Below, piece by piece: positions 1 through 8,060 of a stretch of 64,000 nucleotides of DNA. The position numbers and the translations under genes were made by a program. The stretch is taken from NCBI RefSeq assembly GCF_014170305.1, contig NZ_LZZT01000004.1:91851-155850 (forward strand), read 5' to 3'. This DNA comes from Achromobacter sp. UMC71 (lineage in GTDB: Bacteria > Pseudomonadota > Gammaproteobacteria > Burkholderiales > Burkholderiaceae_B). Numbering within the stretch: the stretch's first letter is position 1; each line of letters opens with the position of its first letter. The notes beneath the pieces are model-generated. The model was not told the origin of the DNA. It saw only the letters and a list, made by a program, of their open reading frames with translations, and did no database searches.

Positions 1-270
1 TAGCTGGATGCCCAGCCAGATCAGGTAAGCGCCGCCGGCCGACTTCAGCACCGTCAGCGCCGGCCCCCACGTCTTGAGCAGCGCACTGATACCCAGCATC
101 GACAGGGCGATCAGCAGAATGAAACCCACCGCGCCGCCGGCGATGGTGCACAGCGCCTTGCGGTGGCCATGCAGGGCGCCATGGGTCAGCGCGAGCAAGG
201 TGTTGGGGCCTGGCGTGACCGACAGGCCGGTCACGGCAACCAGGTAGATCAGCCAGCTATGCAATGCCAT
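1..270 (-). CDS. LysE-family amino-acid exporter, N-terminal part only
   Basis: The visible 90 residues begin MALHSWLIYLVAVTG and run off the left edge of the window in frame, so the C-terminal half is missing. The N-terminal hydrophobic helix followed by TPGPNTLLAL (about residues 19-28) is the signature of the LysE/RhtB family, inner-membrane exporters of amino acids such as lysine, homoserine or leucine. Further hydrophobic segments follow at about 40-60 and 70-90. The substrate cannot be read from the sequence. It lies in tandem downstream of an Lrp-type regulator on the same strand, with 130 bases between them, an arrangement often seen for Lrp-controlled exporters. Confidence 0.88.
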   Translation of the reverse strand, partial: MALHSWLIYLVAVTGLSVTPGPNTLLALTHGALHGHRKALCTIAGGAVGFILLIALSMLGISALLKTWGPALTVLKSAGGAYLIWLGIQL

Positions 271-400
271 GGCGAGATACGCGAAAGAGAAACGGGAAGC
301 GGCCAGTCTAGCGCTGCCCCGGCGTGCGGGCAATGACGCGGAAACCGCAGTGCCTGCCCTCTGGCATGCGACCGCCCAGGCCTGGCGCGCCCACCCCGAA

Positions 401-877
401 CTAGCCCTCTTCCGGCCGCCCCATCGGCACGGTCAAGCCGTACTTCACGCGGCTCATCACCACCAGCGTGGAAAAGCGCTTCACGTTGGGGTCGCCCCAG
501 AAGTGACGCTGCGCGAAGACGTCGTATTCCGCCATGTCGCGCACGGTGATGGTGACCACGAAATCGACCTCGCCCGTCACCGCCAGGCATTGCATGATCT
601 CGGGCGCGTTCTGCATGGCCCGCTTGAAGTGGTCCAACTTGTCGGCGCGTTCGCTCTCCAGCGACACCAGCACCATCATCATGATGCCCCGGCCCACCGC
701 GGCCGGGTCCACCACCGCCACGTCGTTCAGGATCACGCCGGATTCGCGCAGCCGCTTCATGCGGCGCAGGCACGACACGGGCGAGAGGTTCACGCGTTCG
801 GCCACTTCCTGGCTGGTGCGTTGGTTGTCTTCCTGCAGGCTTTGCAGGATCTGTAGGTCGAAATCGTCTAGTTCCAT
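401..877 (-). CDS. Lrp/AsnC-family transcriptional regulator
   Basis: The 158-residue product has the normal length and layout of the Lrp/AsnC family. An N-terminal helix-turn-helix (about residues 18-50, including NQRTSQEVAERVNLSPVSC) is followed by an alpha/beta RAM ligand-binding domain with the typical GEVDFVVTITVRDMAEYD stretch. I chose the ATG of MELDDFDLQILQ, because it gives the usual family N-terminus; the frame stays open for 15 more residues upstream. It sits between two LysE-family genes: the partial one downstream on the same strand, and a complete one starting 192 bases away on the opposite strand. The likely role is amino-acid-responsive control of one or both exporters; that is inference from position. 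Confidence 0.93.
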   Translation of the reverse strand: MELDDFDLQILQSLQEDNQRTSQEVAERVNLSPVSCLRRMKRLRESGVILNDVAVVDPAAVGRGIMMMVLVSLESERADKLDHFKRAMQNAPEIMQCLAVTGEVDFVVTITVRDMAEYDVFAQRHFWGDPNVKRFSTLVVMSRVKYGLTVPMGRPEEG

Positions 878-1069
878 GAGGCTCTCGGACTGCGGCGGTC
901 CAGGCGGCGCTGGCCTGTCCAAGGATTCTAATCGGGCGCGCCGCGCGATCCGCCGCGATTTCGACGGGAAACTTCATTTCGGACCCGCCCGGTGCAGGAA
1001 ATAATCAGCCGGCTTGCTTACACTGGGAACCCTCTGGCCGCCCTCGCGGTCAGGCGCAGCCCGACTCCC

Positions 1070-1714
1070 ATGCCGTCACTCCAGCTTTTCCTGCTTTTCC
1101 TGGCCGCCGACGCGGCGCTCAAACTCACTCCCGGGCCGGACATGGCGTTGACGCTGTCGCGAGGCATGACGCAGGGATTCCGCCCGGCGTTCCATAGCGT
1201 GCTGGGCAACGTCGCGGCGGGGTTCATCCAGGTGCCCGCCGTGGTGCTGGGGCTGGCGTCGGTGCTGCAGGCGTTTCCGACGCTGTTCCTGGCCATCAAG
1301 GCGGCCGGCGGGCTGTACCTGGGGTATCTGGGCGTCAAGGCCATGCTGCGCTGCGCCCGCGATGCCGATGTCTCCCTGGCCGCGCGCCCCGGCGATGCCC
1401 GCGACGCGTTCTGGCAGGGCTTCATGACCAATCTGCTGAACCCGAAGGTGCTGCTGTTCATGATCGCCTTCCTGCCCCAGTTCACCACGCCCGACAACGG
1501 CCCGGTCTGGATCCAGATGCTGGTGCTGGGCGTCACCATGAAGGCGCTGAGCCTGCCCTACGGCAGCTGCTTCGCCTACGGCGCGTCCCGCATCCGCGGC
1601 TGGGTCGGGCGCAACCCCTGGTTCTTGCGCATGCAGCAAGGGCTGCTCGGCGCGATCATGCTTGCCCTGGCGCTGTACGTGCTCTCCGTCACCGCCTTGA
1701 CCCTGAACCCCTGA
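1070..1714 (+). CDS. LysE/RhtB-family amino-acid exporter
   Basis: The 214-residue product matches the family in length. It starts MPSLQLFLLFLAADAALKL and carries the LTPGPDMALTLSRG motif at about residues 19-32, then about five more hydrophobic segments. It should be an inner-membrane exporter of a neutral or basic amino acid. The start at MPSL is chosen because the upstream extension is polar and unlike the family. The gene is divergent from the Lrp-type regulator at 401-877 and is followed after 19 bases by an RhtA-like exporter gene, so the two exporters may be co-transcribed. The substrate is not determined. Confidence 0.9.
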   Translation: MPSLQLFLLFLAADAALKLTPGPDMALTLSRGMTQGFRPAFHSVLGNVAAGFIQVPAVVLGLASVLQAFPTLFLAIKAAGGLYLGYLGVKAMLRCARDADVSLAARPGDARDAFWQGFMTNLLNPKVLLFMIAFLPQFTTPDNGPVWIQMLVLGVTMKALSLPYGSCFAYGASRIRGWVGRNPWFLRMQQGLLGAIMLALALYVLSVTALTLNP

Positions 1715-1733
1715 CCTTTGCAGATGTAGCACC

Positions 1734-2633
1734 ATGACTGCCGCCACGATCGACCACGGACGCAATGCGTCCGCCTCCACCCTGATGCCAACCCTGTCGC
1801 TGATCGCCGCCATGGCCTCGCTGTGCGTGGGCACGTCGTTCGCCAAGTCGCTGTTTCCGGAAGTGGGCGCGCAGGGCACCACGGCCTATCGCATCGTCAT
1901 CGGCGCGATCATCCTGGTGGCCTTCTGGCGCCCGTGGCGCTTTCCGCTGACCCGCGTCAATGCCGCCAAGATCGCGCTGTACGGCGTGACGCTGGCGTGC
2001 ATGAACCTGCTGTTCTACATGGCGCTGCGCACCCTGCCGCTGGGCGTGGCCATCGCCATCGAATTCACCGGGCCGCTGACGCTGGCGGTGGTGCTGTCGC
2101 GGCGTGCGATCGACTTCGTCTGGATCGCCTGCGCGCTGGCCGGGCTGGTGCTGCTGATTCCCACCGGCCAATCGATGCACGACCTGGACCCCGTCGGCAT
2201 CGCATTCGCGCTGGGCGCCGCCGTCTGCTGGGCGCTGTACATCGTCTTCGGCAAAATCGCGGGCAACGTGCACGGCGGCCAGGCGACGTCGCTGGGGCTG
2301 GTGGCGGCGACCATGGTCGCGCTGCCAGTGGGAGCGGCCCACGCCGGCATGGCGCTGCTGGACCCCAAGCTGATCCTGGCCGGCATCGGCGTCGGCATTC
2401 TGTCCAGCGCGCTGCCCTATTCGCTGGAAATGGTGGCGCTGCGCCGCCTGCCGCAAAAGACCTTCGGCGTGCTGCTCAGCATGGAGCCCGCGATGGGCGC
2501 CCTTGCCGGCGTGATCGTGCTGAACGAGCACCTGTCCAGCACCCAGTGGCTGGCGATCTGCGGCATCATCATCGCGTCCGCCGGCTGCGCCGCCACGGCC
2601 CGGCGTCAGAACCGCGCAGCCGCGGCAGGATAA
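1734..2633 (+). CDS. rhtA: RhtA-like DMT-superfamily exporter (threonine/homoserine type)
   Basis: A 299-residue membrane protein of the drug/metabolite transporter superfamily, with about ten hydrophobic helices in two EamA repeats. Stretches such as ALRTLPLGVAIAIEFTGPL (near residue 100) and LPYSLEMVALRRLP (near 225) are characteristic of RhtA, which exports threonine and homoserine in Escherichia coli. The product lacks any soluble domain. The start follows the LysE-family gene by 19 bases, suggesting one transcript of two amino-acid exporters. The symbol rests on overall resemblance; a related DMT exporter of another substrate is possible. Confidence 0.82.
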   Translation: MTAATIDHGRNASASTLMPTLSLIAAMASLCVGTSFAKSLFPEVGAQGTTAYRIVIGAIILVAFWRPWRFPLTRVNAAKIALYGVTLACMNLLFYMALRTLPLGVAIAIEFTGPLTLAVVLSRRAIDFVWIACALAGLVLLIPTGQSMHDLDPVGIAFALGAAVCWALYIVFGKIAGNVHGGQATSLGLVAATMVALPVGAAHAGMALLDPKLILAGIGVGILSSALPYSLEMVALRRLPQKTFGVLLSMEPAMGALAGVIVLNEHLSSTQWLAICGIIIASAGCAATARRQNRAAAAG

Positions 2634-2685
2634 CGGCAGGGTCAAGGCCGGGCCGCCACGCGGCGCCGGCCCGCCCGCCGCGCCA

Positions 2686-3669
2686 TCAATCCACCGAAAT
2701 ATTTTTCTGCCGGATAACGGCGCCCCAGTTGGTGTATTCCTGGTGCGCGTAGTCGAAGAACGCCTGCGGCGTGCTGCCCATGGGCTCCATGCCCTGCAGC
2801 TTCAGTTGCTTGATTACCTCGGGGGACTTCAGCGCCGCCTCGATCGCGCGGCTGAGCTTGTCGACCACCGCCTTAGGCGTACCGGCCGGCGCCACCACGC
2901 CTTGCCAGGCGGTCGCCTCGAGCGGCGGGCCGCCCGATTCGCCGAACGTCGGCACGTCGGGCAGCTGTTCCGAACGCTGGATCGCGGGCACCGCGATGGC
3001 GCGCAACTTGCCCGCCTGGATCAGCGGCCGCGCCGCGGCCAGGTCGGCCATCATCAAGGGCACCACGCCCGAGGCCACGTCCTGCAATGCCGGCGGCGTG
3101 CCCTTGTAGGGAATGGCCACGGCCTTGCCGCCGAACATAGACAGGAACAACTCCATGGCCAGGTGATGCGGGCTGCCCACGCCCAGCGAGGCGTAGCTGG
3201 CCTGCTTGCCACGGGTCAGGAAGGCCATCACCTCGGGCATGTTGTCCAGGTCGGACGAGGGCGACGCGACCAGCACGATGGGCAACGCCACCAGGGTCGA
3301 TACAGGTTTCAGGTCCTTCCAGGGATCGTAGGGCAGCTTCTTATACAGCCACGGGTTCAGCGCCAGCGTGCTCATGCCTGCAGTCATCAGGGTGTAGCCG
3401 TCGGGCGCGGCCCGGGCGGTTTCCTGGGCCGCGACAATGGTGGCCGCGCCCGGGCGGTTTTCCACCACCACGGGTTGGCCCAGCGTTTCGCCGACATGCT
3501 TGGCCACGATGCGGGTGGCCAGGTCGCTACCGCCCCCGGCACTGAACGGCACCAGCCAGCGGATCGGATGGTCGGGAAATTCGCCAGCTATCGCGGACCC
3601 GGCGCCGGCAGCCAGCGCCACGGCGGCTGCGGTTCCCAGCGCGCGGCGAATAAAGCCTCTTCTGGACAT
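2686..3669 (-). CDS. Bug-type periplasmic solute receptor with Tat-like signal
   Basis: The 327-residue product is a tripartite tricarboxylate transporter receptor (Bug family). The N-terminus has a twin-arginine motif, SRRGFIRRALG, followed by a hydrophobic stretch ending in GSAIAG, so Tat export is likely. The mature part shows the family signatures YP..IRWLVPFSAGGGSD-like start, VVENRPGA (about 70-77), and YKGTPPALQDV (about 190). Such proteins bind carboxylates in the periplasm; most are orphans with no transporter nearby, as here. On the same strand it is downstream of the OtnI-like isomerase gene (stop of that gene 108 bases away), so it could take up a related acid sugar. The ligand is unknown. 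Confidence 0.9.
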   Translation of the reverse strand: MSRRGFIRRALGTAAAVALAAGAGSAIAGEFPDHPIRWLVPFSAGGGSDLATRIVAKHVGETLGQPVVVENRPGAATIVAAQETARAAPDGYTLMTAGMSTLALNPWLYKKLPYDPWKDLKPVSTLVALPIVLVASPSSDLDNMPEVMAFLTRGKQASYASLGVGSPHHLAMELFLSMFGGKAVAIPYKGTPPALQDVASGVVPLMMADLAAARPLIQAGKLRAIAVPAIQRSEQLPDVPTFGESGGPPLEATAWQGVVAPAGTPKAVVDKLSRAIEAALKSPEVIKQLKLQGMEPMGSTPQAFFDYAHQEYTNWGAVIRQKNISVD

Positions 3670-3777
3670 GCGGTTGTCTCCTGATGTTTTTATATAGTTA
3701 ACACATTAATTATATTTCGGCGGACCACGCCGTTGGCATCCGGAAAGACCATTACGGGCGCATCGGACAGCGGCGGT

Positions 3778-4563
3778 CTACCCGCGCGCGGCGGCCAGCC
3801 AGCGCAGGCCGGCCGAGGTGCCGGCCGCGGGCCGGTATTCGCAGCCGATCCAGCCGCTGTATTCCAGCTCGCGCAGCACCGAGAAGACCCAGCCATAGTC
3901 CAGTTCGCCACGGTCGGGCTCGTGGCGCAACGGCACGCCGGCGATCTGCAGGTGGCCAACCCGCCCCGTGGGCAGGTATTGGCGCAATTTGGCGGTGATG
4001 TCGCCTTCGACGATCTGGCAGTGGTACAGGTCCATCTGCACTTTCAGGTTGGGTGCGTTGACGGCCAGCACTACGTCGTGCGCCTCATCCTGCCGGTTAA
4101 GGAAATAGCCCGGAATATCGCGGGTATTGATGGGTTCGATCAGCACCGTCACGCCCGCCGAACGCGCCTGGCGTGCGGCCCAATCCAGGTTTTCCCGGTA
4201 GCAATCCAGCAGTTCGGCGCGCGCCACGCCTTCGGGCGCCAGGCCCGCCATGACATGGACCTGCGCGCAGGACAGCGCGGTGGCATAGCTCAGCGCCTGC
4301 TCGATGCCGGCGCGGAACTCGTCCTGCCGGCCCGGCAGCGCGGCCAGCCCGCGTTCGCCGCGCGAGGCGACGCCGGGCGGCGCATTGAACAGAACTTGCG
4401 ATACGCCGGCGGCATCCATGCGCTCGCGCACGAAGGCGGCCGGCGCCTCGTAGGGGAACATGCATTCCACGCCCGCGTAGCCGTCCGCCGCAGCGGCCGC
4501 ATAGCGGTCCAGGAACGCGTGTTCCGTGTACATCATCGACAGGTTGGCGGCGAATTTCAGCAT
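3778..4563 (-). CDS. otnI: 2-oxo-tetronate isomerase / hydroxypyruvate isomerase family protein
   Basis: A 261-residue TIM-barrel isomerase starting [20 protein letters not shown], the typical N-terminus of the Hyi/OtnI family. Other family stretches are LFNAPPG (near 59), QVHVMAG (near 100), [13 protein letters not shown] (near 140), and the C-terminal [10 protein letters not shown]. Conserved Glu, Asp and His residues for metal binding are visible (E142 region, [18 protein letters not shown]). Known members either interconvert hydroxypyruvate and tartronate semialdehyde or convert 2-oxo-tetronate to 3-oxo-tetronate. Because an otnC-denD-ltnD-otnK operon lacking an isomerase lies 7 kb away, I favour the OtnI role; this is inference. 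Hydroxypyruvate isomerase (hyi) remains the alternative. Confidence 0.85.
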   Translation of the reverse strand: MLKFAANLSMMYTEHAFLDRYAAAAADGYAGVECMFPYEAPAAFVRERMDAAGVSQVLFNAPPGVASRGERGLAALPGRQDEFRAGIEQALSYATALSCAQVHVMAGLAPEGVARAELLDCYRENLDWAARQARSAGVTVLIEPINTRDIPGYFLNRQDEAHDVVLAVNAPNLKVQMDLYHCQIVEGDITAKLRQYLPTGRVGHLQIAGVPLRHEPDRGELDYGWVFSVLRELEYSGWIGCEYRPAAGTSAGLRWLAAARG

Positions 4564-4686
4564 GGCGGTTTCCGTAGCGGGCGGTATGCGTGGAAATTAG
4601 CACACCTGCCCGCCATGCTGGACCGCGGACTCGCGGGTCCGCCACGCGCCGCGGCCATCGCCGGGCGCATGGCCCGGCGGTATCGC

Positions 4687-4731
4687 CTAGGGCCTGTTCA
4701 CGCTAGAAGAGGCCCCTCGCACAGGCCCTAG
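4687..4731 (-). terminator. Inverted repeat at the end of the znuD-like gene, possible terminator
   Basis: CTAGGGCCTGT (4687-4697) and ACAGGCCCTAG (4721-4731) form a perfect 11-bp inverted repeat with a 23-base loop. The right arm overlaps the stop codon of the TonB receptor. There is no clear T run, so intrinsic termination is uncertain. Confidence 0.45.
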
Positions 4732-6854
4732 TACGTCAGGCGCATGCCCAGCATCACGCTGCGGCCCGGCAGCGGCGCCACCGACGAGATGAACGACGCG
4801 TGGTTGTACGCCAGCTTGTTCAGCAGGTTGGTACCGCGCAGATAGACTTCGTAGCCCGTCGCGCCGTAGCGGCCGCGGTAGGCCACCACGGCGTTGACCA
4901 GGTTGTAGCCCGGCGTGCTGCTTTCGTACGAGGCGATGTCCTTTTGCGAGAACACGCGCGCGTACTCGAGGCCGCCCGACCACTGCTGCCACTTCACGTT
5001 GCCGCGCAGGCCCGCGCGCGCCGCCGGAATGCGCGGCAGGTTGCCGTCGCCGCCGGTCAGCTTGCCGCGCACGTAATCGCCGAACACCGCGGCCGAAAAC
5101 ACCGGTGTGAACTGATGGCGGATTTCGCCTTCGACGCCAGTGAATTCGGCATCGCGCTGCGTGTATTCGATCAGGCGGAAATCCTCATAGCGATCCAGCG
5201 TGTCCGCATAGATGTAGTTCTTGACGCGGTTGTGGAACACACTGGCCGACAGCGTCGTGTCGCCCGAATGCTTGCGCAGGGTCAGGTCGATGTTGTGCGA
5301 GGTCTCGCGGCCCAGGCCCGCGTTGCCCAATTCATAGGTGTTGGTGGCCAGGTGCACGCCATCCGCATATAGCTCCTGCGCGGTCGGCAGGCGCTGCGAG
5401 CGCGACAGCGACAGGGCCACCGAATACTGCGGCGCGAAATCCCAGATGGCGGCGGCGGACAGCGACGTGCCCGACAGGCTGCTGCGCGACGCGCCGCCCG
5501 ACGGCGAGATGCGCTGCCAGTCCTGGCGCGCGCCCACCTCGAAACGCCAGTCGTTCAGCTGGTATTCCTCCAGCACGAACAAGCCGTTCGAGCGGGTGCG
5601 ACTGCGCGGCAGGAAGGCTTCCTCGCCATCGGCGCGGAAGTCGCTGTAGGCATTCTGCACACCGATCACGCCGCGCCAGCCGGCTATCGGCTTGTGCTGC
5701 AGCTCCACCCTCAGGTCGTAACCCTTGTTCTTGAAACGGGTGCCGACCTGGCCGCCTTCGATTTCCTCGTGCTGATAGTCGGTCAGGCCGCCGCGCACAC
5801 GGATCTTCTCGAAGCCCGCGAACGGGTCCTGGTATTCGGCGCGCAGGTCCAGGCGGTCGCTGCGCAGCTTCACGTAGGGCACGCCGCCGTGCTCATGTTC
5901 ATGGTCGTGATCGTGCCCTTCTTCCTCGTCGCCATGATCATGGCCGCCGCAATGCAGGTGCGTGCCGTGCGGGTGGCAGCCTTCGTATTCGTGGTTGTGG
6001 CCGGGCAGGCCATACTTGCTTTCCAGGTGCGTGAACGCCAGGCCGACATAGCCGCGCGGTGTAATCCACGACAGGCCCACCGAGCCCTGCGTCGATTCGC
6101 TGTAAGAACCGGCCAGCTTGCCGCCGGGCCAGTCCGGCACGTCGTAGTCGCTGGTTCGCCGCTTCATGCCTTCCACCCGCACCGCGAACTGGCCTTCGCC
6201 GGCGGTGATGCCGATGGCGCCCGCGCGTTCCTTGGTGCCGGTGGCGCCGCGTAGTTCCGCTTCCATTTCCACGCCCTTGTCCGGCACGGCGGTGGGGATC
6301 TTCTTGTCGATCACGTTGACCACGCCGCCGATGGCGCCGCCGCCATACAGCAAGGTGGCCGGCCCGCGCAGCACCTCGATGCGTTCGGCCAGCAGGGGCT
6401 CGACCGTCACCGCATGGTCGGGCGAAATGCCGGATGCGTCCATCACGTCGGAGCCGTCGGACAGCACCTTCACGCGCGGCGCCGTCTGGCCGCGGATCAC
6501 GGGACGGCTCGCGCCGCCGCCGAAGGTGTCGCTATTGACGCCCGGCAGGCTTTTCAGGGACTCGCCCAGGGTGCCCGCGCGGCGTTCGATCAGTTCGTCG
6601 CCTTCCAGCACGGACGCCGGCAGCATGGTGCTGTTCAGGTCCAGGCCCAGCGGGTTGGCCGACACGGTAATCGGCGCCAGGGTCTTGGCGCGGTTGGAAT
6701 CCGCCTCGGTTTCGGCCTGCGCCATCGGCGCGGCCAGCATCAAGGAACACATCAGGGGCTTGAGCGTCCCCGAGCGGCCGAGCCGCCGAGCCTTGGCCTT
6801 GCCACCTTCCCGCTTGCCGTCTTCCCGTGCAGTCCCCAGCGTTTTGCCTTTCAT
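4728..6854 (-). CDS. znuD: ZnuD-like TonB-dependent outer-membrane receptor
   Basis: A 708-residue TonB-dependent receptor. It has a signal sequence ending near MAQAETEA, a plug domain (LRGPATLLYGGGAIGGVVNV about residue 165) and a beta-barrel ending in an aromatic residue (MLGMRLTY). About residues 285-325 form an extracellular loop very rich in His, Asp and Glu, including GHDHGDEEEGHDHDHEHEHG. Such loops are typical of ZnuD zinc receptors. I chose the ATG at 6854 because it is preceded by GAGAGTAACG; an in-frame ATG 18 codons upstream lies inside the putative operator. Uptake of zinc across the outer membrane, powered by TonB-ExbBD, is the likely role. Another metal or a metallophore complex cannot be excluded. 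Confidence 0.88.
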   Translation of the reverse strand: MKGKTLGTAREDGKREGGKAKARRLGRSGTLKPLMCSLMLAAPMAQAETEADSNRAKTLAPITVSANPLGLDLNSTMLPASVLEGDELIERRAGTLGESLKSLPGVNSDTFGGGASRPVIRGQTAPRVKVLSDGSDVMDASGISPDHAVTVEPLLAERIEVLRGPATLLYGGGAIGGVVNVIDKKIPTAVPDKGVEMEAELRGATGTKERAGAIGITAGEGQFAVRVEGMKRRTSDYDVPDWPGGKLAGSYSESTQGSVGLSWITPRGYVGLAFTHLESKYGLPGHNHEYEGCHPHGTHLHCGGHDHGDEEEGHDHDHEHEHGGVPYVKLRSDRLDLRAEYQDPFAGFEKIRVRGGLTDYQHEEIEGGQVGTRFKNKGYDLRVELQHKPIAGWRGVIGVQNAYSDFRADGEEAFLPRSRTRSNGLFVLEEYQLNDWRFEVGARQDWQRISPSGGASRSSLSGTSLSAAAIWDFAPQYSVALSLSRSQRLPTAQELYADGVHLATNTYELGNAGLGRETSHNIDLTLRKHSGDTTLSASVFHNRVKNYIYADTLDRYEDFRLIEYTQRDAEFTGVEGEIRHQFTPVFSAAVFGDYVRGKLTGGDGNLPRIPAARAGLRGNVKWQQWSGGLEYARVFSQKDIASYESSTPGYNLVNAVVAYRGRYGATGYEVYLRGTNLLNKLAYNHASFISSVAPLPGRSVMLGMRLTY

Positions 6855-6868
6855 CGTTACTCTCTTGG

Positions 6869-6908
6869 ATGTTATATCATTACAAATAGCTGAAGGATGA
6901 TATAACAT
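6869..6908. promoter_or_regulatory. Zur-like inverted repeat upstream of the znuD-like gene
   Basis: ATGTTATATCAT (6869-6880) and ATGATATAACAT (6897-6908) are perfect 12-bp inverted arms separated by 16 bases, just upstream of the receptor start. Each arm carries the GTTATA half-motif known from proteobacterial Zur boxes, and the left arm continues into ATTACA to give an imperfect TGTTATA-N-ATTACA palindrome. Repression by Zur under zinc sufficiency is inferred. Confidence 0.6.
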
Positions 6909-6962
6909 TCTGAAAGTAAATCAAGCCGATCCGCAGGATCGGCTCGCTTCGGCTTCAGGGCA

Positions 6963-8060
6963 TCAGGCGCCCGAGGATTCCAGGCCGGACAAGGCTTGCA
7001 GCACCGCCACGCGGCTTTGCCCCAGGATGGCGCCGTGCCAATCCGGCGCATCGCAATAGAAGGCCTCGAGCGTCGTCCGCAAGATCTCGTCGCGCAACGC
7101 GGGATCGGCGTCGGGATGCGCGCGCAGCCAATTGCGCCCGCGCAGCGCGTCCACCACGTCTTGCGTGGGCAGCGTGCCAAACTCCAATGCCATCAGCGTC
7201 GGCTCGGAGGCCGGGCAAGCGTCGTAGATCAGCCCCGCCAAATGGCCGGTGATATCGACCGACGCGGAGGTGCCCTGATAGGGCACGGCGACATCGGCGC
7301 CCCACCAGCGCCGGGCCCGCGCCACTTCGGTCTCGTCGCGGCGGCCGGCGTAGATTTTCTCGCCGTGCCCGCGCGGCCCCAGGCCCGTGTGCACGTCGAT
7401 CCAGCCGACCTGTGTGTAACGGGCCGCGTGCTCGGTCAGGATGCGCCGCAAGTTCAGCAGCGACGCCGCCGGACGGTCACCGCCGTAGAACAGGCCGTCC
7501 GCGTGCGTATATTGGCCCCGGGTCACCGCCTGCCTGAGCGCGGGCATGCCATGCTCGGCGACATAAGCGCCAATCTGCGCGCGGTTTGTGTCCGTCGGCG
7601 GCCATTGCGCGGGCAGCAGCAGGTCGTGAATCTGCCCGTAGCCGGGATTCTCGGGCAAGGGTTTTTCGCCGAACGGCTGGCCATTGCGGTTCAGGTCGAC
7701 GTTGCCTTCATCGGTGCGGGCGATCCAGGAAAATCCGTGCGGATTCACTGCATGCACCAGCAACAGGGCAACGCCGGCCCGGCGGGCGCGCGCCAGCATG
7801 TCGGCGTCGTCCAGCAGCGCCAGCTGACAGCCCGACCCGCAAAAGCCTTCCACGCCGTGCGTGGCCGAGGTCATGATCAGCAGCCGCCGCGCATCCGCAT
7901 CGCCAATCAGCGCCACGTCGGTGGCCAGCGCCTCGCCCTCGCGGCCCTTGGGCTCGATGGGATAGGACGCGAAGTGCGCGGCAAGTGGCCGGGCCGCGGC
8001 GGCAAAGCGCTCGCGCGCCTGGGCGTAGCTGCGGGAAAAATAGGGGGTCGCGGATTGCAT
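6963..8060 (-). CDS. DUF2817 (M14-like zinc hydrolase) family protein
   Basis: A 365-residue protein of the DUF2817 family, distantly related to M14 carboxypeptidases and aspartoacylases. Candidate zinc ligands and catalytic residues are visible: HGVEG near residue 66 (the H-x-x-E pattern), NVDLNRN near 120, and DVHTGLG near 220 with a later His. There is no signal peptide, so it is cytoplasmic. The start codon overlaps the stop codon of the upstream MHS transporter gene by one base (TGATG), so the two are translationally coupled. The likely job is hydrolysis of an amide, peptide or ester substrate imported by that transporter; the substrate is unknown. Confidence 0.85.
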   Translation of the reverse strand: MQSATPYFSRSYAQARERFAAAARPLAAHFASYPIEPKGREGEALATDVALIGDADARRLLIMTSATHGVEGFCGSGCQLALLDDADMLARARRAGVALLLVHAVNPHGFSWIARTDEGNVDLNRNGQPFGEKPLPENPGYGQIHDLLLPAQWPPTDTNRAQIGAYVAEHGMPALRQAVTRGQYTHADGLFYGGDRPAASLLNLRRILTEHAARYTQVGWIDVHTGLGPRGHGEKIYAGRRDETEVARARRWWGADVAVPYQGTSASVDITGHLAGLIYDACPASEPTLMALEFGTLPTQDVVDALRGRNWLRAHPDADPALRDEILRTTLEAFYCDAPDWHGAILGQSRVAVLQALSGLESSGA

